Assembly: GCA_029247405.1 (NCBI GenBank)
Contig: JAQWLH010000051.1
Span: forward strand, 1-32,285
Reading direction: 5' to 3'
Source of the DNA: Mariniblastus sp.
Lineage (GTDB): Bacteria; Planctomycetota; Planctomycetia; Pirellulales; Pirellulaceae
Length of the DNA: 32,285 nt
The notes under the pieces were generated by a model. That model ran no database searches, was not told the DNA's origin, and worked only from the letters and a program-made list of their open reading frames with translations. The translations under genes and the position numbers were made by a program. Positions 1 through 9,749 of the stretch are shown here, one piece after another. How positions within the stretch are numbered: the first letter of the stretch is position 1; each line of letters begins with the position of its first letter.

Positions 1-2079
1 CGCAAGAAATGGAAAAAGGTTATTGTGCGGATGGTGGCCAAAGAAATGCCGCCGGAAGATTCTGCCCCCGTTCCCGATGCCCAACATAAATTGATTCTGG
101 ACTGGATTGACAATTTGCTAAACAGTGTTGATTGTTCAACAGTCAATCCAGGACGCGTTACGATTCGGCGTCTCAACGCAACGGAATACAAAAACACAAT
201 TCGCGATCTCGTCGGTATCAACTATGAACCTGCGAACGAATTCCCTGGTGACGACGTTGGTTACGGATTTGATAATATTGCTGACGTTCTTTCTTTGCCG
301 CCGATCTTGATGGAAAAATACTTGCAAGCAGCAGAAGAGATTACGTCGCAAGCGATCGTTGACCCCTCAAAGCCTGCAGTCGTGCAAACTTTTGAAGCCA
401 GTGATTTCGAGAAATCTAATGGCTCCGCCAACTCCAACGGCATTCACACCATGTCGACCAATGCGACGATTCGTCATGAAACCAACATTCCAGTCGCTGG
501 AACTTACAACATCGTTGTCCGCGCTCACGCTTCGCAAGCGGGCAATGAATTAGCGAAAATGACATTTGGTGTTAACGGAAAAGTCGCTGGCACCAAAACG
601 ATCAAAGCGACCGCCGACACCCCCGACGACTACAAATTTACGGCACGACTAAAAAAAGGGAAACAAACGCTCGAAGTCTCATTCATCAACGACTATTGGG
701 ATCCGAAAAACAAGAAAGACCGCAACTTATATTTAAACGGCGTTCGCTTGAGTGGCCCACATGGGAGACTTCCTAAAACGCACCGCGCCCTCATCCCAAC
801 CTCCCCCCAAGATCCCCAAGAGCAGCGAGTCGCAGCGAGAAAGTACATCAATGTATTTGCTTCGCACGCCTATCGTCGTCGAGTGACTTCCCGCGAACTT
901 GATCGGCTGATGGCACTTTACAATGCGGCCAGATTGGACGGTGACCGATATGAACTGGCACTTCGATTTGCATTCCAAGGCGTGCTTGTTTCACCTTATT
1001 TTCTGTACAAAATTGAAGCCCCCACCCCAGCGGGCAAGACCAGAAATTTAAGCGACTTTGAATTGGCAACTAGCCTGTCATATTTCCTCTGGAGCACGAT
1101 GCCCGACAAAGAGCTCTTCAAACTCGCGACCGAGGGGAAGCTTCGTCACCCCTCCGTCTATCGCCAACAAGTTTTACGCATGCTGAAAGACCCCCGTGCC
1201 GAAGCGATGGTCGAGAACTTCGTCGCTCAATGGCTTCAACTACGGCATCTGGAGCACTTCAAGCCTGACCCCGATTTATTTCCAGGTGTGGATGACCAAA
1301 TGCGAAAGGATATGGCAACGGAAACGAAGCTGACGATCGCAGACCTGATCAAAAACGACGCCAACATCATGTCAATTCTGGATAACGACTATTCATTCAT
1401 GAATGAGCGATTAGCAAACCACTATGGAATCCCGGGGGTCCAAGGAGATCGCTTTCGCAAAGTCGTCACATCGAAGTATGGCCGTGTCGGTTTAATGACT
1501 CAAGCGAGCATCCTGACGTTGACGTCTAATCCTACAAGAACTTCACCTGTCAAACGTGGGAAATGGATTATGGAAAATTTGCTCGGTGAAGAACCCCCTC
1601 CGCCGGACCCCCAAGCAATGCAGCTAGAAGATCAAGCCGAACTCAAGGGAACGCTCCGACAGCGGATGGAACAGCACCGCGCCAACCCCAGTTGTGCCGT
1701 TTGTCATAAAGTGATGGATCAACTGGGCTTCGCACTCGAGCACTATGACGCGGTGGGCCAATGGCGTGACACCGAAGACACCAACGCCATTGACGCCTCG
1801 GGAGAACTGCCTGATGGAACGGCATTTAGTGGCGCCAATGAGCTTCAATGGACCTTGAAGACGAAGATGAAGGATCTGTATGTTCGCTGCTTGACAGAAA
1901 AGATGCTTATTTACGCGTTGGGACGTGGTTTGGAGTACTTTGACGAATGCACGGTCGATAAAATCATTAAGGAAATCGAAGGCCAGAATTATCAGTTCTC
2001 TGAGCTAATTATTGCCGTCGCGACCAGTGATCCCTTTACCCAACGGCAAGGCACTCCGGTCGAAAACATTGAAGAATAA
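1..2079 (+). CDS. DUF1587/DUF1595/DUF1592/DUF1588/DUF1585 planctomycete protein, 5'-truncated
   Basis: The reading frame is open to base 1, so the start lies upstream and the GTG at 25 is unlikely to be the true start. The N-terminal end visible here (a KEMPPED stretch) resembles the tail of a planctomycete cytochrome c-like domain. Domains then follow in the family order: DUF1587 (bases about 157-350), a beta-rich insert resembling a carbohydrate-binding module (about 380-765), DUF1595 (815-1015), DUF1592 (1040-1470), DUF1588 (1480-1770, with a CAVCH heme-like CxxCH motif) and DUF1585 (1795-2045). The family is abundant in Planctomycetes and believed to be exported, but its biochemical role is not established. 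The next gene, DUF1552, is its usual partner and starts 24 bp downstream, suggesting co-transcription. Confidence 0.93.
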   Translation, partial: RKKWKKVIVRMVAKEMPPEDSAPVPDAQHKLILDWIDNLLNSVDCSTVNPGRVTIRRLNATEYKNTIRDLVGINYEPANEFPGDDVGYGFDNIADVLSLPPILMEKYLQAAEEITSQAIVDPSKPAVVQTFEASDFEKSNGSANSNGIHTMSTNATIRHETNIPVAGTYNIVVRAHASQAGNELAKMTFGVNGKVAGTKTIKATADTPDDYKFTARLKKGKQTLEVSFINDYWDPKNKKDRNLYLNGVRLSGPHGRLPKTHRALIPTSPQDPQEQRVAARKYINVFASHAYRRRVTSRELDRLMALYNAARLDGDRYELALRFAFQGVLVSPYFLYKIEAPTPAGKTRNLSDFELATSLSYFLWSTMPDKELFKLATEGKLRHPSVYRQQVLRMLKDPRAEAMVENFVAQWLQLRHLEHFKPDPDLFPGVDDQMRKDMATETKLTIADLIKNDANIMSILDNDYSFMNERLANHYGIPGVQGDRFRKVVTSKYGRVGLMTQASILTLTSNPTRTSPVKRGKWIMENLLGEEPPPPDPQAMQLEDQAELKGTLRQRMEQHRANPSCAVCHKVMDQLGFALEHYDAVGQWRDTEDTNAIDASGELPDGTAFSGANELQWTLKTKMKDLYVRCLTEKMLIYALGRGLEYFDECTVDKIIKEIEGQNYQFSELIIAVATSDPFTQRQGTPVENIEE

Positions 2080-2103
2080 CCCGCGGCCAAAAGGTCCTGT
2101 GAA

Positions 2104-3477
2104 ATGACAACTTCAAAGAAAATATCCAGACGAACCGTTCTCCGTGGATTGGGCACAGCCCTCGCGCTGCCATGGCTTGAAGCGATGACAACTTCAGCTC
2201 CGTTGATCGCGAATGTAACGAAACGAACCGCCATCACCAAACCACCCGTTCGAATGGCGTTCGTTTATGTACCCAACGGAATGCACATGCCTGACTGGAA
2301 ACCGCAGGGACCGGGCGGTAAGGATTTTGAGCTTCAGGCCATCATGAAGCCAATTGAGGAATTCCGCGAAAAGATGAACGTCTTTTCTGGACTCTCACTT
2401 CGCAATGCACAGGCCCTCGGTGATGGCGGAGGTGACCATGCACGGAGCGTCGCTTCCTTCTTGACAGGTGCTCATCCCAAAAAAACCCATGGCAAGGACA
2501 TTCGCAACGGAGTTTCTGTCGACCAAATCGCAGCAGAAAAAATCGGCCATCTGACCAAACTTAAATCCTTGGAACTGGGTACGGAGGGGAGTTCGACTGG
2601 CGGGCGTTGCGACTCTGGATACAGCTGCTTATACACTTCCAATGTTTCCTGGCGGAACGAGACGTCGCCAATTTCCAAAGAAATCAATCCCGCTGGCGTC
2701 TTTGAACGATTGTTCGGCTCCGAAAACGACGTCGAAAACATGCTTTCGCTTGCGAAGCGTGATGCGAAACGAAAGAGCATTCTCGACTTCGTTCATGGCG
2801 AAGCAAAGTCATTAAGCCATCAACTTGGTGCCGCGGATCGGCGCAAACTTGATGAGTACCTTTATGCCGTGCGTGATATTGAACGCCGTTTACATGCAAC
2901 CGAAAAACTCACTAAGGACGATGAGGATTTCTCAAATTTCCCGCGCCCCATCGGTGTACCTAGAGAATTCGGGGAGCACGTCAAACTACTGTTTGACATG
3001 ATGGTGTTAGCTTTCCAAACTGATTCGACCCGGGTTTGCAGCTTGATGTACGCCAACGCTGGAAGTAATCGAAGCTATCGCAATCTCGCGATTCGCGAGG
3101 GCCATCATTCGATTTCACACCATGGAAAATCTTTGGAGAAGCAGCAAAAGATCAGCAAGATCAATGTCTATCATATGTCACTCGCCAAACATTTATTGCA
3201 ACGAATGGATTCGATCAAAGAAGGCAACGGAACGTTGCTCGACAACTCGATGATCTTGTACGGCAGCGGAATTGCCGATGGCAACTCACACGCTCATAAC
3301 GACTTGCCAATCGCGTTGTTTGGTGGAGGTGGTGGCACGATCAAAACCGGTCGCTACATCCGAAAACGGGTCGGCACCCCCCTGACCAATCTCCACCGTT
3401 CCATGCTGGAACGAGTCGGCGCCGAAGTCGAAACGTTTTCCGATTCCACCGGAACAATTGAAGAACTTCATGGATAG
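2104..3477 (+). CDS. DUF1552 family protein with Tat signal
   Basis: A 457-residue protein that starts with a twin-arginine signal (SRRTVLRGLG followed by a short hydrophobic stretch within residues 7-30), so it is probably exported folded. The body matches the DUF1552 family by pattern: an early MAFVYVPNGMH segment, a middle GGDHARS segment and a late YGSGIADGNSHAHNDLP segment. The last two are reminiscent of the alkaline phosphatase/sulfatase fold suggested for the related DUF1501 proteins, but no enzymatic activity is established. It lies 24 bp after the DUF1592-family gene, the standard pairing in planctomycetes, and probably acts with that protein in the periplasm or cell surface. Confidence 0.93.
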   Translation: MTTSKKISRRTVLRGLGTALALPWLEAMTTSAPLIANVTKRTAITKPPVRMAFVYVPNGMHMPDWKPQGPGGKDFELQAIMKPIEEFREKMNVFSGLSLRNAQALGDGGGDHARSVASFLTGAHPKKTHGKDIRNGVSVDQIAAEKIGHLTKLKSLELGTEGSSTGGRCDSGYSCLYTSNVSWRNETSPISKEINPAGVFERLFGSENDVENMLSLAKRDAKRKSILDFVHGEAKSLSHQLGAADRRKLDEYLYAVRDIERRLHATEKLTKDDEDFSNFPRPIGVPREFGEHVKLLFDMMVLAFQTDSTRVCSLMYANAGSNRSYRNLAIREGHHSISHHGKSLEKQQKISKINVYHMSLAKHLLQRMDSIKEGNGTLLDNSMILYGSGIADGNSHAHNDLPIALFGGGGGTIKTGRYIRKRVGTPLTNLHRSMLERVGAEVETFSDSTGTIEELHG

Positions 3478-3651
3478 CGGTTGGGTGACGCCCAAAAGTC
3501 GCGATGTTTGAGCAGCTGATCACACTCCGTTGCTTCCTCTGAGGACTTCCCGAACATATCTTACCTCACGAACAGGCCGACGAGTTTGCTGTGCCAAGTT
3601 GACACCTTCAAATATTCGTAGGCCCATCAGAAATGTCAGATTAATCATTTC

Positions 3652-4830
3652 ATGTCAAACGTCGACGAAACTTTTATGCGGCTGGCCATCGACTTGTCCA
3701 AACAAGGTGAAGGCTTTGTCGAACCCAACCCAATGGTTGGCTGCGTTTTAGTTCAGGACAACGAGGTCATCGGGCAAGGGTTCCATCAAGAATTTGGTGG
3801 TCCCCATGCCGAAGTAAACGCCCTCAACTCAGCGTTTAACGCAATCCAATTCGAGACCGGCAAAAAAGGCGTTTGCCAATTTGATGCTGCCCGAGGACCC
3901 GTCACGGCTTACGTTACTCTGGAGCCTTGTTCACACACGGGAAAAACAGGCCCGTGTGCCTCTGCACTGATAAACGCCGGAATTTCTCGCGTGGTCATTG
4001 CTTGCAGCGACCCCAATCCGCTGGTTGCAGGAAAAGGGACCGAACAGCTTCGTAACGCGGGGATCGAAGTCACCTTAGGCATTCTCCAAGCCGAAAGCCG
4101 GGAAGTCCTTGCCCCGTACCTGAAATGTTTCGAGCAATCCAAGCCTTGGGTGATCGCCAAATGGGCGATGACGCTTGATGGAAGGATTGCCACCCGGACC
4201 GGAGACAGCAAATGGATTTCTTCAGAAGCTTCGCGAGCGAGGGTCCATTCGCTCCGAGCCCGCGTCGATGCAGTCATGGTCGGAATTGGAACGGCGATTG
4301 CTGATGACCCAATGCTCAACGCGAGAAACCTTCAACCGGACAATGCTCACGCGTCACGCTCCCCAGCCATCCGGGTCATCGTTGATTCGACAGCGAGAAT
4401 CTCACTCAGCTCAAAATTGGTCCAAACTGCCGAGGAGCTTCCCACACTAATCGCAGTTGGTCCCAAGGCGAAGGCTGACAAAATCAAGCAGTTGCGTGAT
4501 TGCCAATGCGTTGTATACGAATCGGACATCGAAGAAGCAAATCAACGACTTGTCCAATTGCTGAGTCATCTTCAATCCCAACAAATCACCAATATTCTGG
4601 TTGAAGGCGGGGGGCAGCTTTTGGGCTCGCTTAACGATCTCGGCCAGATTGACGAAGTGCATTGCTTTATTGGCCCCAAGCTGGCAGGTGGAAGCGAGGC
4701 CCTCAGCCCCGTTCTTGGAGCAGGCTTTGACATGATGAATCAAACCTCGCAACTCAAACTAACCTCGGTTCGGCATTTCGAAAACGACGTCTATATCATT
4801 GGTCGAACGCAAAAAGCAGAAGTCCAGTGA
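3652..4830 (+). CDS. ribD: Bifunctional riboflavin biosynthesis deaminase/reductase RibD
   Basis: A 392-residue cytosolic enzyme catalysing two consecutive riboflavin steps: deamination of 2,5-diamino-6-ribosylamino-pyrimidinone phosphate and NADPH-dependent reduction of the ribose. The N-terminal deaminase domain shows the zinc site: His52-Ala-Glu54 (PHAEVNAL), Cys93 and Cys102 (LEPCSHTGKTGPC). The reductase domain begins near residue 165 (KWAMTLDGRIA, then SKWIS) and carries the NADPH-site EGGGQLLG motif near residue 325. Length and architecture are normal and all key residues are present. No other rib gene is nearby and no FMN riboswitch is seen in the 174 bp upstream, so regulation is unclear. 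The ATG at 3652 fits the start of the deaminase domain. Confidence 0.97.
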   Translation: MSNVDETFMRLAIDLSKQGEGFVEPNPMVGCVLVQDNEVIGQGFHQEFGGPHAEVNALNSAFNAIQFETGKKGVCQFDAARGPVTAYVTLEPCSHTGKTGPCASALINAGISRVVIACSDPNPLVAGKGTEQLRNAGIEVTLGILQAESREVLAPYLKCFEQSKPWVIAKWAMTLDGRIATRTGDSKWISSEASRARVHSLRARVDAVMVGIGTAIADDPMLNARNLQPDNAHASRSPAIRVIVDSTARISLSSKLVQTAEELPTLIAVGPKAKADKIKQLRDCQCVVYESDIEEANQRLVQLLSHLQSQQITNILVEGGGQLLGSLNDLGQIDEVHCFIGPKLAGGSEALSPVLGAGFDMMNQTSQLKLTSVRHFENDVYIIGRTQKAEVQ

Positions 4831-4898
4831 CCTGATTAACATTTGAAGAATCTTGGATTTGTTCTTTTTTATTTCCAATCGCAACTTTAATATCGAAA

Positions 4899-4918
4899 AC
4901 CCTGGGCAGAAACAGGGT
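4899..4918. repeat. Short inverted repeat after ribD
   Basis: ACCCTG (4899-4904) and CAGGGT (4913-4918) form a perfect 6-bp stem with an 8-nt loop in the ribD to 5038 gap. No T-run follows on the + strand, so it is not a convincing intrinsic terminator. It may be a weak RNA hairpin or chance. Confidence 0.3.
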
Positions 4919-5037
4919 ATAGAATAGGAAAGATAGAATCGAACCAAGTTCTTCGGGCTTGGGGCAAATGATAATTGCAGCGAGACAGCAGCTAAAATCC
5001 CAGCGACTTAATCGCAATCTCTTGATGGAGTAGATGC

Positions 5038-6879
5038 GTGTACCCAAAAAGCAAATCAAGATTGAATCTTTACCAACTGCCTTTGGCTGGCCTTCAAATT
5101 CGCTATTTGGTTATCCTCATTGCCTTGGGAATCACCGGACCAACGGTGTCAGGTCAACAGCACACCAAGGACGCAGCCGAATTCCTCCCCCCAAGCACTG
5201 CGTTGTATGTTCACGCTGCCAAGCCTGCCGCATTGATTGACACGATTGAGAATCACGAAATCGTAACTCACGTGCTTGAACTTGAACCGGTGCAAAAACT
5301 AATGCGTTCCCCCCAGTTCGCCATGTTCATGCTTGGCAAAGGACTTTTGGAAACAAATATCGAATCATCTGTGATAGATGCTTTAAAAACCAACATGGCG
5401 GGGGGCCTTTGGCTGGGCCTTGATGCCGAATCGGGTGGAGCAATCGTAATATTCAAATCAAGCGACGAAGCAAAACTCAAACGTACCATCGGTCAAGTAT
5501 TAAAGTTTGCGGCAACGACAGCCATGGGCGACGGCGATCAGGTGCCATTTAAAAAACAGGAGTATCGCGATGCGGTAGCTGCCGATTTTGGTAACAACAT
5601 GCTGATTGCTCGGTATCAATCTTGGTTCATGCTCTCGAACAAGTCTGGCTTGGTCAAAAAAGTTATCGACAACATGCATGACGAAACTAACTCGCCCCTG
5701 TCCGACCAAAATTGGTTCAAGCAGGCGATTGCTAATCGGTCAGACTCAGACATTTGGGCAACGCTTGATTTGGATGCTATCCGTAAAAAAAGTGGCCGTG
5801 GTGGAAACATTTTCACCGGACGTACTGACAACCCTGGCGTAGAGTTGATTTTTGGTGGAATGCTGGACGCTCTCAAACACTCTCCCGTCGCGACGGCGAG
5901 TGTAAACATTCAAGAGGACATCGATTTTTCGATTGCCGCCCCCTTCCGAACAGAATGGGCCGACGAAGCACGCGACTATTTCTTTGGGAAAGACCTCGAG
6001 GGCCGCGCACCATTGGTCCTCCAACCCAAAAACATGATTGCCAGCCTGACCTCTCATCGGGATATTGGAAAATGGTGGCTTTCAAAAGAAGACCTTTATG
6101 CCGAAAACGTGATCGCTCAATTGGCCCAAGCAGACAGCCAACTCTCTACGATTTTTTCGGGAATGGACTTTGGCGAAGACGTTCTTGGCTCGCTTCAACC
6201 TGGCATTCAAGTCGTAATCGCAGAAAACAAGTACGATGAAAAATACCAACCCGACATTAGATTACCGGCCTTTGCATTAATCGGAAAACTTAAAGACCCG
6301 AAGAAACTGACTCGAAAACTAAAAATTGCTTTTCAAAGTTTGATCGGATTTGCCAACATCAATTTAGGAATGAGCGGCCAACCACAACTCGAAGTTGAAA
6401 CAGAAAACCTGGGCGACACAAAAATTCTGGCTTCATCGTACTATTACGAAGACGGCACCGAGGAAGGATTAATCCTATTCAACTTTGGGCCAACAATCGC
6501 CTTCAAGGGCTCAAACATTGTGGTTTCAAGCACCAAGGATTTTGCAATCGAACTGACAAAATTAATGAAGACGGATGCCCAAGGACAATCCCCAAGTGAG
6601 CTTGAGCCCAACAATACTCGCATCAAGATTGACGGTCAGATGCTGCACAAAATCCTGACCGACAACATCGAATCGCTCGTCGTTCAGAACATGCTCGAAG
6701 AAGGAAACGACCGTGAAGAGGCACGCTCTCAAATGGATCTTGTCTTGCTGATTGCCGACTTATTCAAGGAAGTTGGAATTGACTACGATGTCACATCCGC
6801 TGAAATGAAACTCGATCTAACAATTCGATTTGACGACGTAAGCGAAAGTAAAAGCAGTTCGACCAACCGTGACGAATGA
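5038..6879 (+). CDS. Secreted protein of unknown function (possibly DUF3352-like)
   Basis: A 613-residue protein with an N-terminal signal peptide: basic start, hydrophobic core at about residues 19-35, possible cleavage after VSG near residue 39. The start is GTG at 5038, chosen because GGAG lies 7 nt upstream at 5027-5030; the nearby ATG at 5034 is in another frame with no coding potential. The mature part opens with an AEFLPPSTALYVHA segment, the kind of opening seen in large exported DUF3352-like planctomycete proteins, followed by mixed alpha/beta sequence without cysteine pairs or recognisable catalytic motifs. I do not recognise a function. It lies alone between ribD (207 bp gap) and the DUF1800 gene (64 bp gap). 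Confidence 0.85.
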   Translation: MYPKSKSRLNLYQLPLAGLQIRYLVILIALGITGPTVSGQQHTKDAAEFLPPSTALYVHAAKPAALIDTIENHEIVTHVLELEPVQKLMRSPQFAMFMLGKGLLETNIESSVIDALKTNMAGGLWLGLDAESGGAIVIFKSSDEAKLKRTIGQVLKFAATTAMGDGDQVPFKKQEYRDAVAADFGNNMLIARYQSWFMLSNKSGLVKKVIDNMHDETNSPLSDQNWFKQAIANRSDSDIWATLDLDAIRKKSGRGGNIFTGRTDNPGVELIFGGMLDALKHSPVATASVNIQEDIDFSIAAPFRTEWADEARDYFFGKDLEGRAPLVLQPKNMIASLTSHRDIGKWWLSKEDLYAENVIAQLAQADSQLSTIFSGMDFGEDVLGSLQPGIQVVIAENKYDEKYQPDIRLPAFALIGKLKDPKKLTRKLKIAFQSLIGFANINLGMSGQPQLEVETENLGDTKILASSYYYEDGTEEGLILFNFGPTIAFKGSNIVVSSTKDFAIELTKLMKTDAQGQSPSELEPNNTRIKIDGQMLHKILTDNIESLVVQNMLEEGNDREEARSQMDLVLLIADLFKEVGIDYDVTSAEMKLDLTIRFDDVSESKSSSTNRDE

Positions 6880-6943
6880 TCATTCAATTCATTGAAAAAC
6901 ACTGGGTTCCAAACCGACTCGAATGACTTTATGAGCCTCATCC

Positions 6944-8281
6944 ATGTCAGACATTAATCCCCAAACAGCTTGGCAACCCTTCGAGCCATCGAAACAACAA
7001 CCGTGGACTACCCAGCGAGCGGCTCACTTACTTCGACGCTGCGGATTTGGTGGCACAATCGCCGAAATATCGCAAGCCAAAAATGCTGGACCGACAAAAT
7101 CTGTCGCTCAACTTTTCCAATCGACTGACGACTCAAAAATTGAAAAAGAAATGCTCCAAGCCGGTCGTTTGGTGACCGGCGGTGTGGATTCAAACGCTTT
7201 AGCTTCCTGGTGGCTTTTGCGAATGATCAAAACTCCCTCGCCATTCCTGGAAAAGATGACATTGTTTTGGCATGGTCATTTCGCCACCGGCGGCGAGAAA
7301 GTCAAGGATTCGCGGGCGATGTTCCGTCAAAACCAACTGCTGCGAAAATACGCACTGGCAAAATTTGAACCATTCGTCAAAAACATCTCTCGCGACGTGG
7401 CCATGCTGATCTACCTTGACTCGGAGGAGAATCGCAAAACTCGCCCCAACGAGAACTATGCCCGTGAATTGATGGAATTGTTTTGCTTGGGCGTTGGCAA
7501 CTACACCGAAACAGACATCAAAGAAGTCGCCCGATGTTTCACCGGGTGCGAGATCCGAAAAAACGCGTTTGCGTTTAACGAATACCAACACGACAACAAA
7601 ATGAAAACTGTGTTCGGGGAAACAGGCAACTTTGACTCCACCGCTGCAATCGAAATTGTTTTGAAGCAAAAAGCTGCCCCGTTATTCATCGCCAAGAAAT
7701 TGATTCGATATTTTGTTTTTGACGACCAACCCATCTCGAATCAACTTGCCCAGCCGATTGCTGATTCATTACGAAAGAATCATTTTGAGATCGGGCCTGC
7801 GGTCAGACAGATCTTGAGCAGCAAGCTTTTTTACTCTGAGCATTCCATTGGGAAAAAGATCAAAAGTCCGGTCGAACTGGCCATTGGCTTTTTGCGATTC
7901 TTCGAGGCCTCAACCAACATTAATCAGCTTTCTCAACAACTGGTCTCACTGGGACAACTACCCTTGTACCCTCCTAACGTTAAAGGCTGGCCTGGAGGCC
8001 GAAAGTGGATTAATGCTTCAACCATTCTGGCGAGGGCAAATTTGATTGCCGGAATCTTGAAAAACCCAAAAACTAAATATCGTGACGGGAACCTTGAAGA
8101 ATGGGTCCAATCGCATTCGCAGTTTCAGAGTGACTCGCTCCAATGGGCGGAGGATTATCTTTTTGCAGTCCCCTTGAGTGCAGAAACAAAATCAGCCTTC
8201 CAGCAAACAAATCCATCCAACCGAGAACCAGAAAGAATCCTATCTTGGCTCTCAGCCTTACCAGAGTTCCAACTGTGTTAG
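6944..8281 (+). CDS. DUF1800 family protein
   Basis: A 445-residue member of the DUF1800 family, recognised by HLLRRCGFG near residue 28, FWHGHF at about 108-113, and NENYARELMEL at about 169-179 followed by a DIKEVARCFTG segment. The family occurs next to DUF1501 genes in many bacteria; its biochemical activity is unknown. No signal peptide is evident at the N-terminus, unlike its Tat-targeted partner downstream (72 bp gap), so it may be co-exported or stay inside. No clear Shine-Dalgarno site precedes the ATG. Confidence 0.95.
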   Translation: MSDINPQTAWQPFEPSKQQPWTTQRAAHLLRRCGFGGTIAEISQAKNAGPTKSVAQLFQSTDDSKIEKEMLQAGRLVTGGVDSNALASWWLLRMIKTPSPFLEKMTLFWHGHFATGGEKVKDSRAMFRQNQLLRKYALAKFEPFVKNISRDVAMLIYLDSEENRKTRPNENYARELMELFCLGVGNYTETDIKEVARCFTGCEIRKNAFAFNEYQHDNKMKTVFGETGNFDSTAAIEIVLKQKAAPLFIAKKLIRYFVFDDQPISNQLAQPIADSLRKNHFEIGPAVRQILSSKLFYSEHSIGKKIKSPVELAIGFLRFFEASTNINQLSQQLVSLGQLPLYPPNVKGWPGGRKWINASTILARANLIAGILKNPKTKYRDGNLEEWVQSHSQFQSDSLQWAEDYLFAVPLSAETKSAFQQTNPSNREPERILSWLSALPEFQLC

Positions 8282-8352
8282 CCATGCACCGTGTCCAACA
8301 TCTCCCAACGGCACCATGAATCAAACTTAGGCAGCCACCGAAGGATTCCAAC

Positions 8353-9561
8353 ATGAACAATCGTAGAAACTTCCTCAAACAATCGTTAGCCGGGTCCGCG
8401 GTCATCAGCCTCTCGGGGGCCGTGCCCGACTTTTTGCTGGGCACCTCTCGAAAGATTGTTAAAAAGAACGACGACAAGATTCTTGTGGTGGTTCAAATGA
8501 GCGGCGGTAATGACGGTCTAAATACTGTCGTGCCGTATGGAGATGACGAGTACTACCGGAACCGATTTACACTCGCTATCGGAAAATCAAATGTCCTTAA
8601 GGTCAACGATCACATTGGATTTCACCCGGGGCTGACAGGATTCGACAGACTGATGAACGAGCGAAAAATGTCAATCGTTCAAGGTGTTGGATATCCTAAC
8701 CCGAATCGCTCACATTTTGAGTCAATGGACCTCTGGCACACGGCTCATCAAACCAGTAGCGACGGGTGGCTCGGACGTTCGGTCGAGACTAGCCTCGCAT
8801 CCGAAAACCTTCCAGCAATCCATTTTGGCAGCGGCTTGCAGCCCCTTGCGTTAAAAACCAGCAACAAACCCGTTCCATCGATTCGGTCAATTGACAATTT
8901 CCGACTCAATGTGCTTCGCGATGAAAAAGTCAAAAAGCAACTTGCTGCAGTAATTAAGGCGCCTCGAAAAACTGACAACGCTTTGCTGGGCTATGTTCAT
9001 GAGTCTGCCACTGTCGCTTTGGAAACCAGTCTTCGGCTTCAGGATTTTGGGGACAAACAAAATGGCGAGTTTAAGTATCCTCAATCGAATTTGGGCAAAA
9101 ACCTGTCAACGATAGCTCAATTGATTGAGAGTGGGCTATCGACTCGGATCTATTACACCACCCTCGATGGTTTTGATACACACTCAAATCAGGGCGAATC
9201 GCACCGAAGCCTGCTCTCAGATCTGGGCAACTCGGTAGAAGCTTTCATGAAGCAGATCGAAGCCCAAGGCAACCTTGATCGTGTCGTCTTGTTTTCGTTT
9301 TCCGAGTTTGGCCGTCGTGTTCGAGAAAATGCCAGTCGAGGAACAGATCATGGAACCGCGGCCCCAGTTTTCCTATTTGGATCCAAACTCAAACAACCAG
9401 TTGTTGGTGAACACCCTAGCCTCCAAGATTTGGAGCAAGGCGACCTGAAGTTTCAAATCGACTATCGCAGTGTCTATTGCGACCTGCTGACTAACTGGAT
9501 GGAAATTGATCCGCGCCCTGTTGTGGGTAAAAACTTTCAGACGCCGGGGTTATTTGATTGA
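8353..9561 (+). CDS. DUF1501 family protein with Tat signal
   Basis: A 402-residue protein starting with a twin-arginine signal (NNRRNFLK plus a hydrophobic stretch to about residue 30), so it is likely exported folded. It carries the DUF1501 hallmarks: a GGNDGLNTVVPY segment at about 51-62, a DGFDTHSNQGESH segment in the middle and, near the C-terminus, a FSEFGRRVREN stretch followed by GTDHGTAAPVFLFG. These are the metal-site-like positions of an alkaline phosphatase/sulfatase-type fold, but no substrate is known. It is paired with DUF1800 as in other planctomycetes. The downstream gene is convergent, 188 bp away, with no clear terminator between them. Confidence 0.95.
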   Translation: MNNRRNFLKQSLAGSAVISLSGAVPDFLLGTSRKIVKKNDDKILVVVQMSGGNDGLNTVVPYGDDEYYRNRFTLAIGKSNVLKVNDHIGFHPGLTGFDRLMNERKMSIVQGVGYPNPNRSHFESMDLWHTAHQTSSDGWLGRSVETSLASENLPAIHFGSGLQPLALKTSNKPVPSIRSIDNFRLNVLRDEKVKKQLAAVIKAPRKTDNALLGYVHESATVALETSLRLQDFGDKQNGEFKYPQSNLGKNLSTIAQLIESGLSTRIYYTTLDGFDTHSNQGESHRSLLSDLGNSVEAFMKQIEAQGNLDRVVLFSFSEFGRRVRENASRGTDHGTAAPVFLFGSKLKQPVVGEHPSLQDLEQGDLKFQIDYRSVYCDLLTNWMEIDPRPVVGKNFQTPGLFD

Positions 9562-9749
9562 TCATCACTCGCAGAACCCCCAACCTGAGCCATCTAAGGT
9601 AAAGAGAACCTCTTGGAAATCAGGGACGAAACACCCCGGCAATGATAGAGGTTTAATTCAGCTGGGAATGACATTGCGAATGCACCTGAACTTAATCAAG
9701 AGCCAACGGTCAAAAAGGAGACTCACCGCAAAAGCTGAGCTCGAGGTAC

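Noticed and set aside
3478-3651. Possible FMN riboswitch before ribD
   Set aside because: The conserved core segments of the FMN aptamer are not visible and the gap is only 174 bp.
3909-4319. 136-residue minus-strand frame inside ribD
   Set aside because: It mirrors the canonical RibD sequence and has no independent support.
7199-7669. 156-residue open frame on the minus strand inside the DUF1800 gene
   Set aside because: It is a shadow of the strongly supported DUF1800 reading frame and shows no family motifs.
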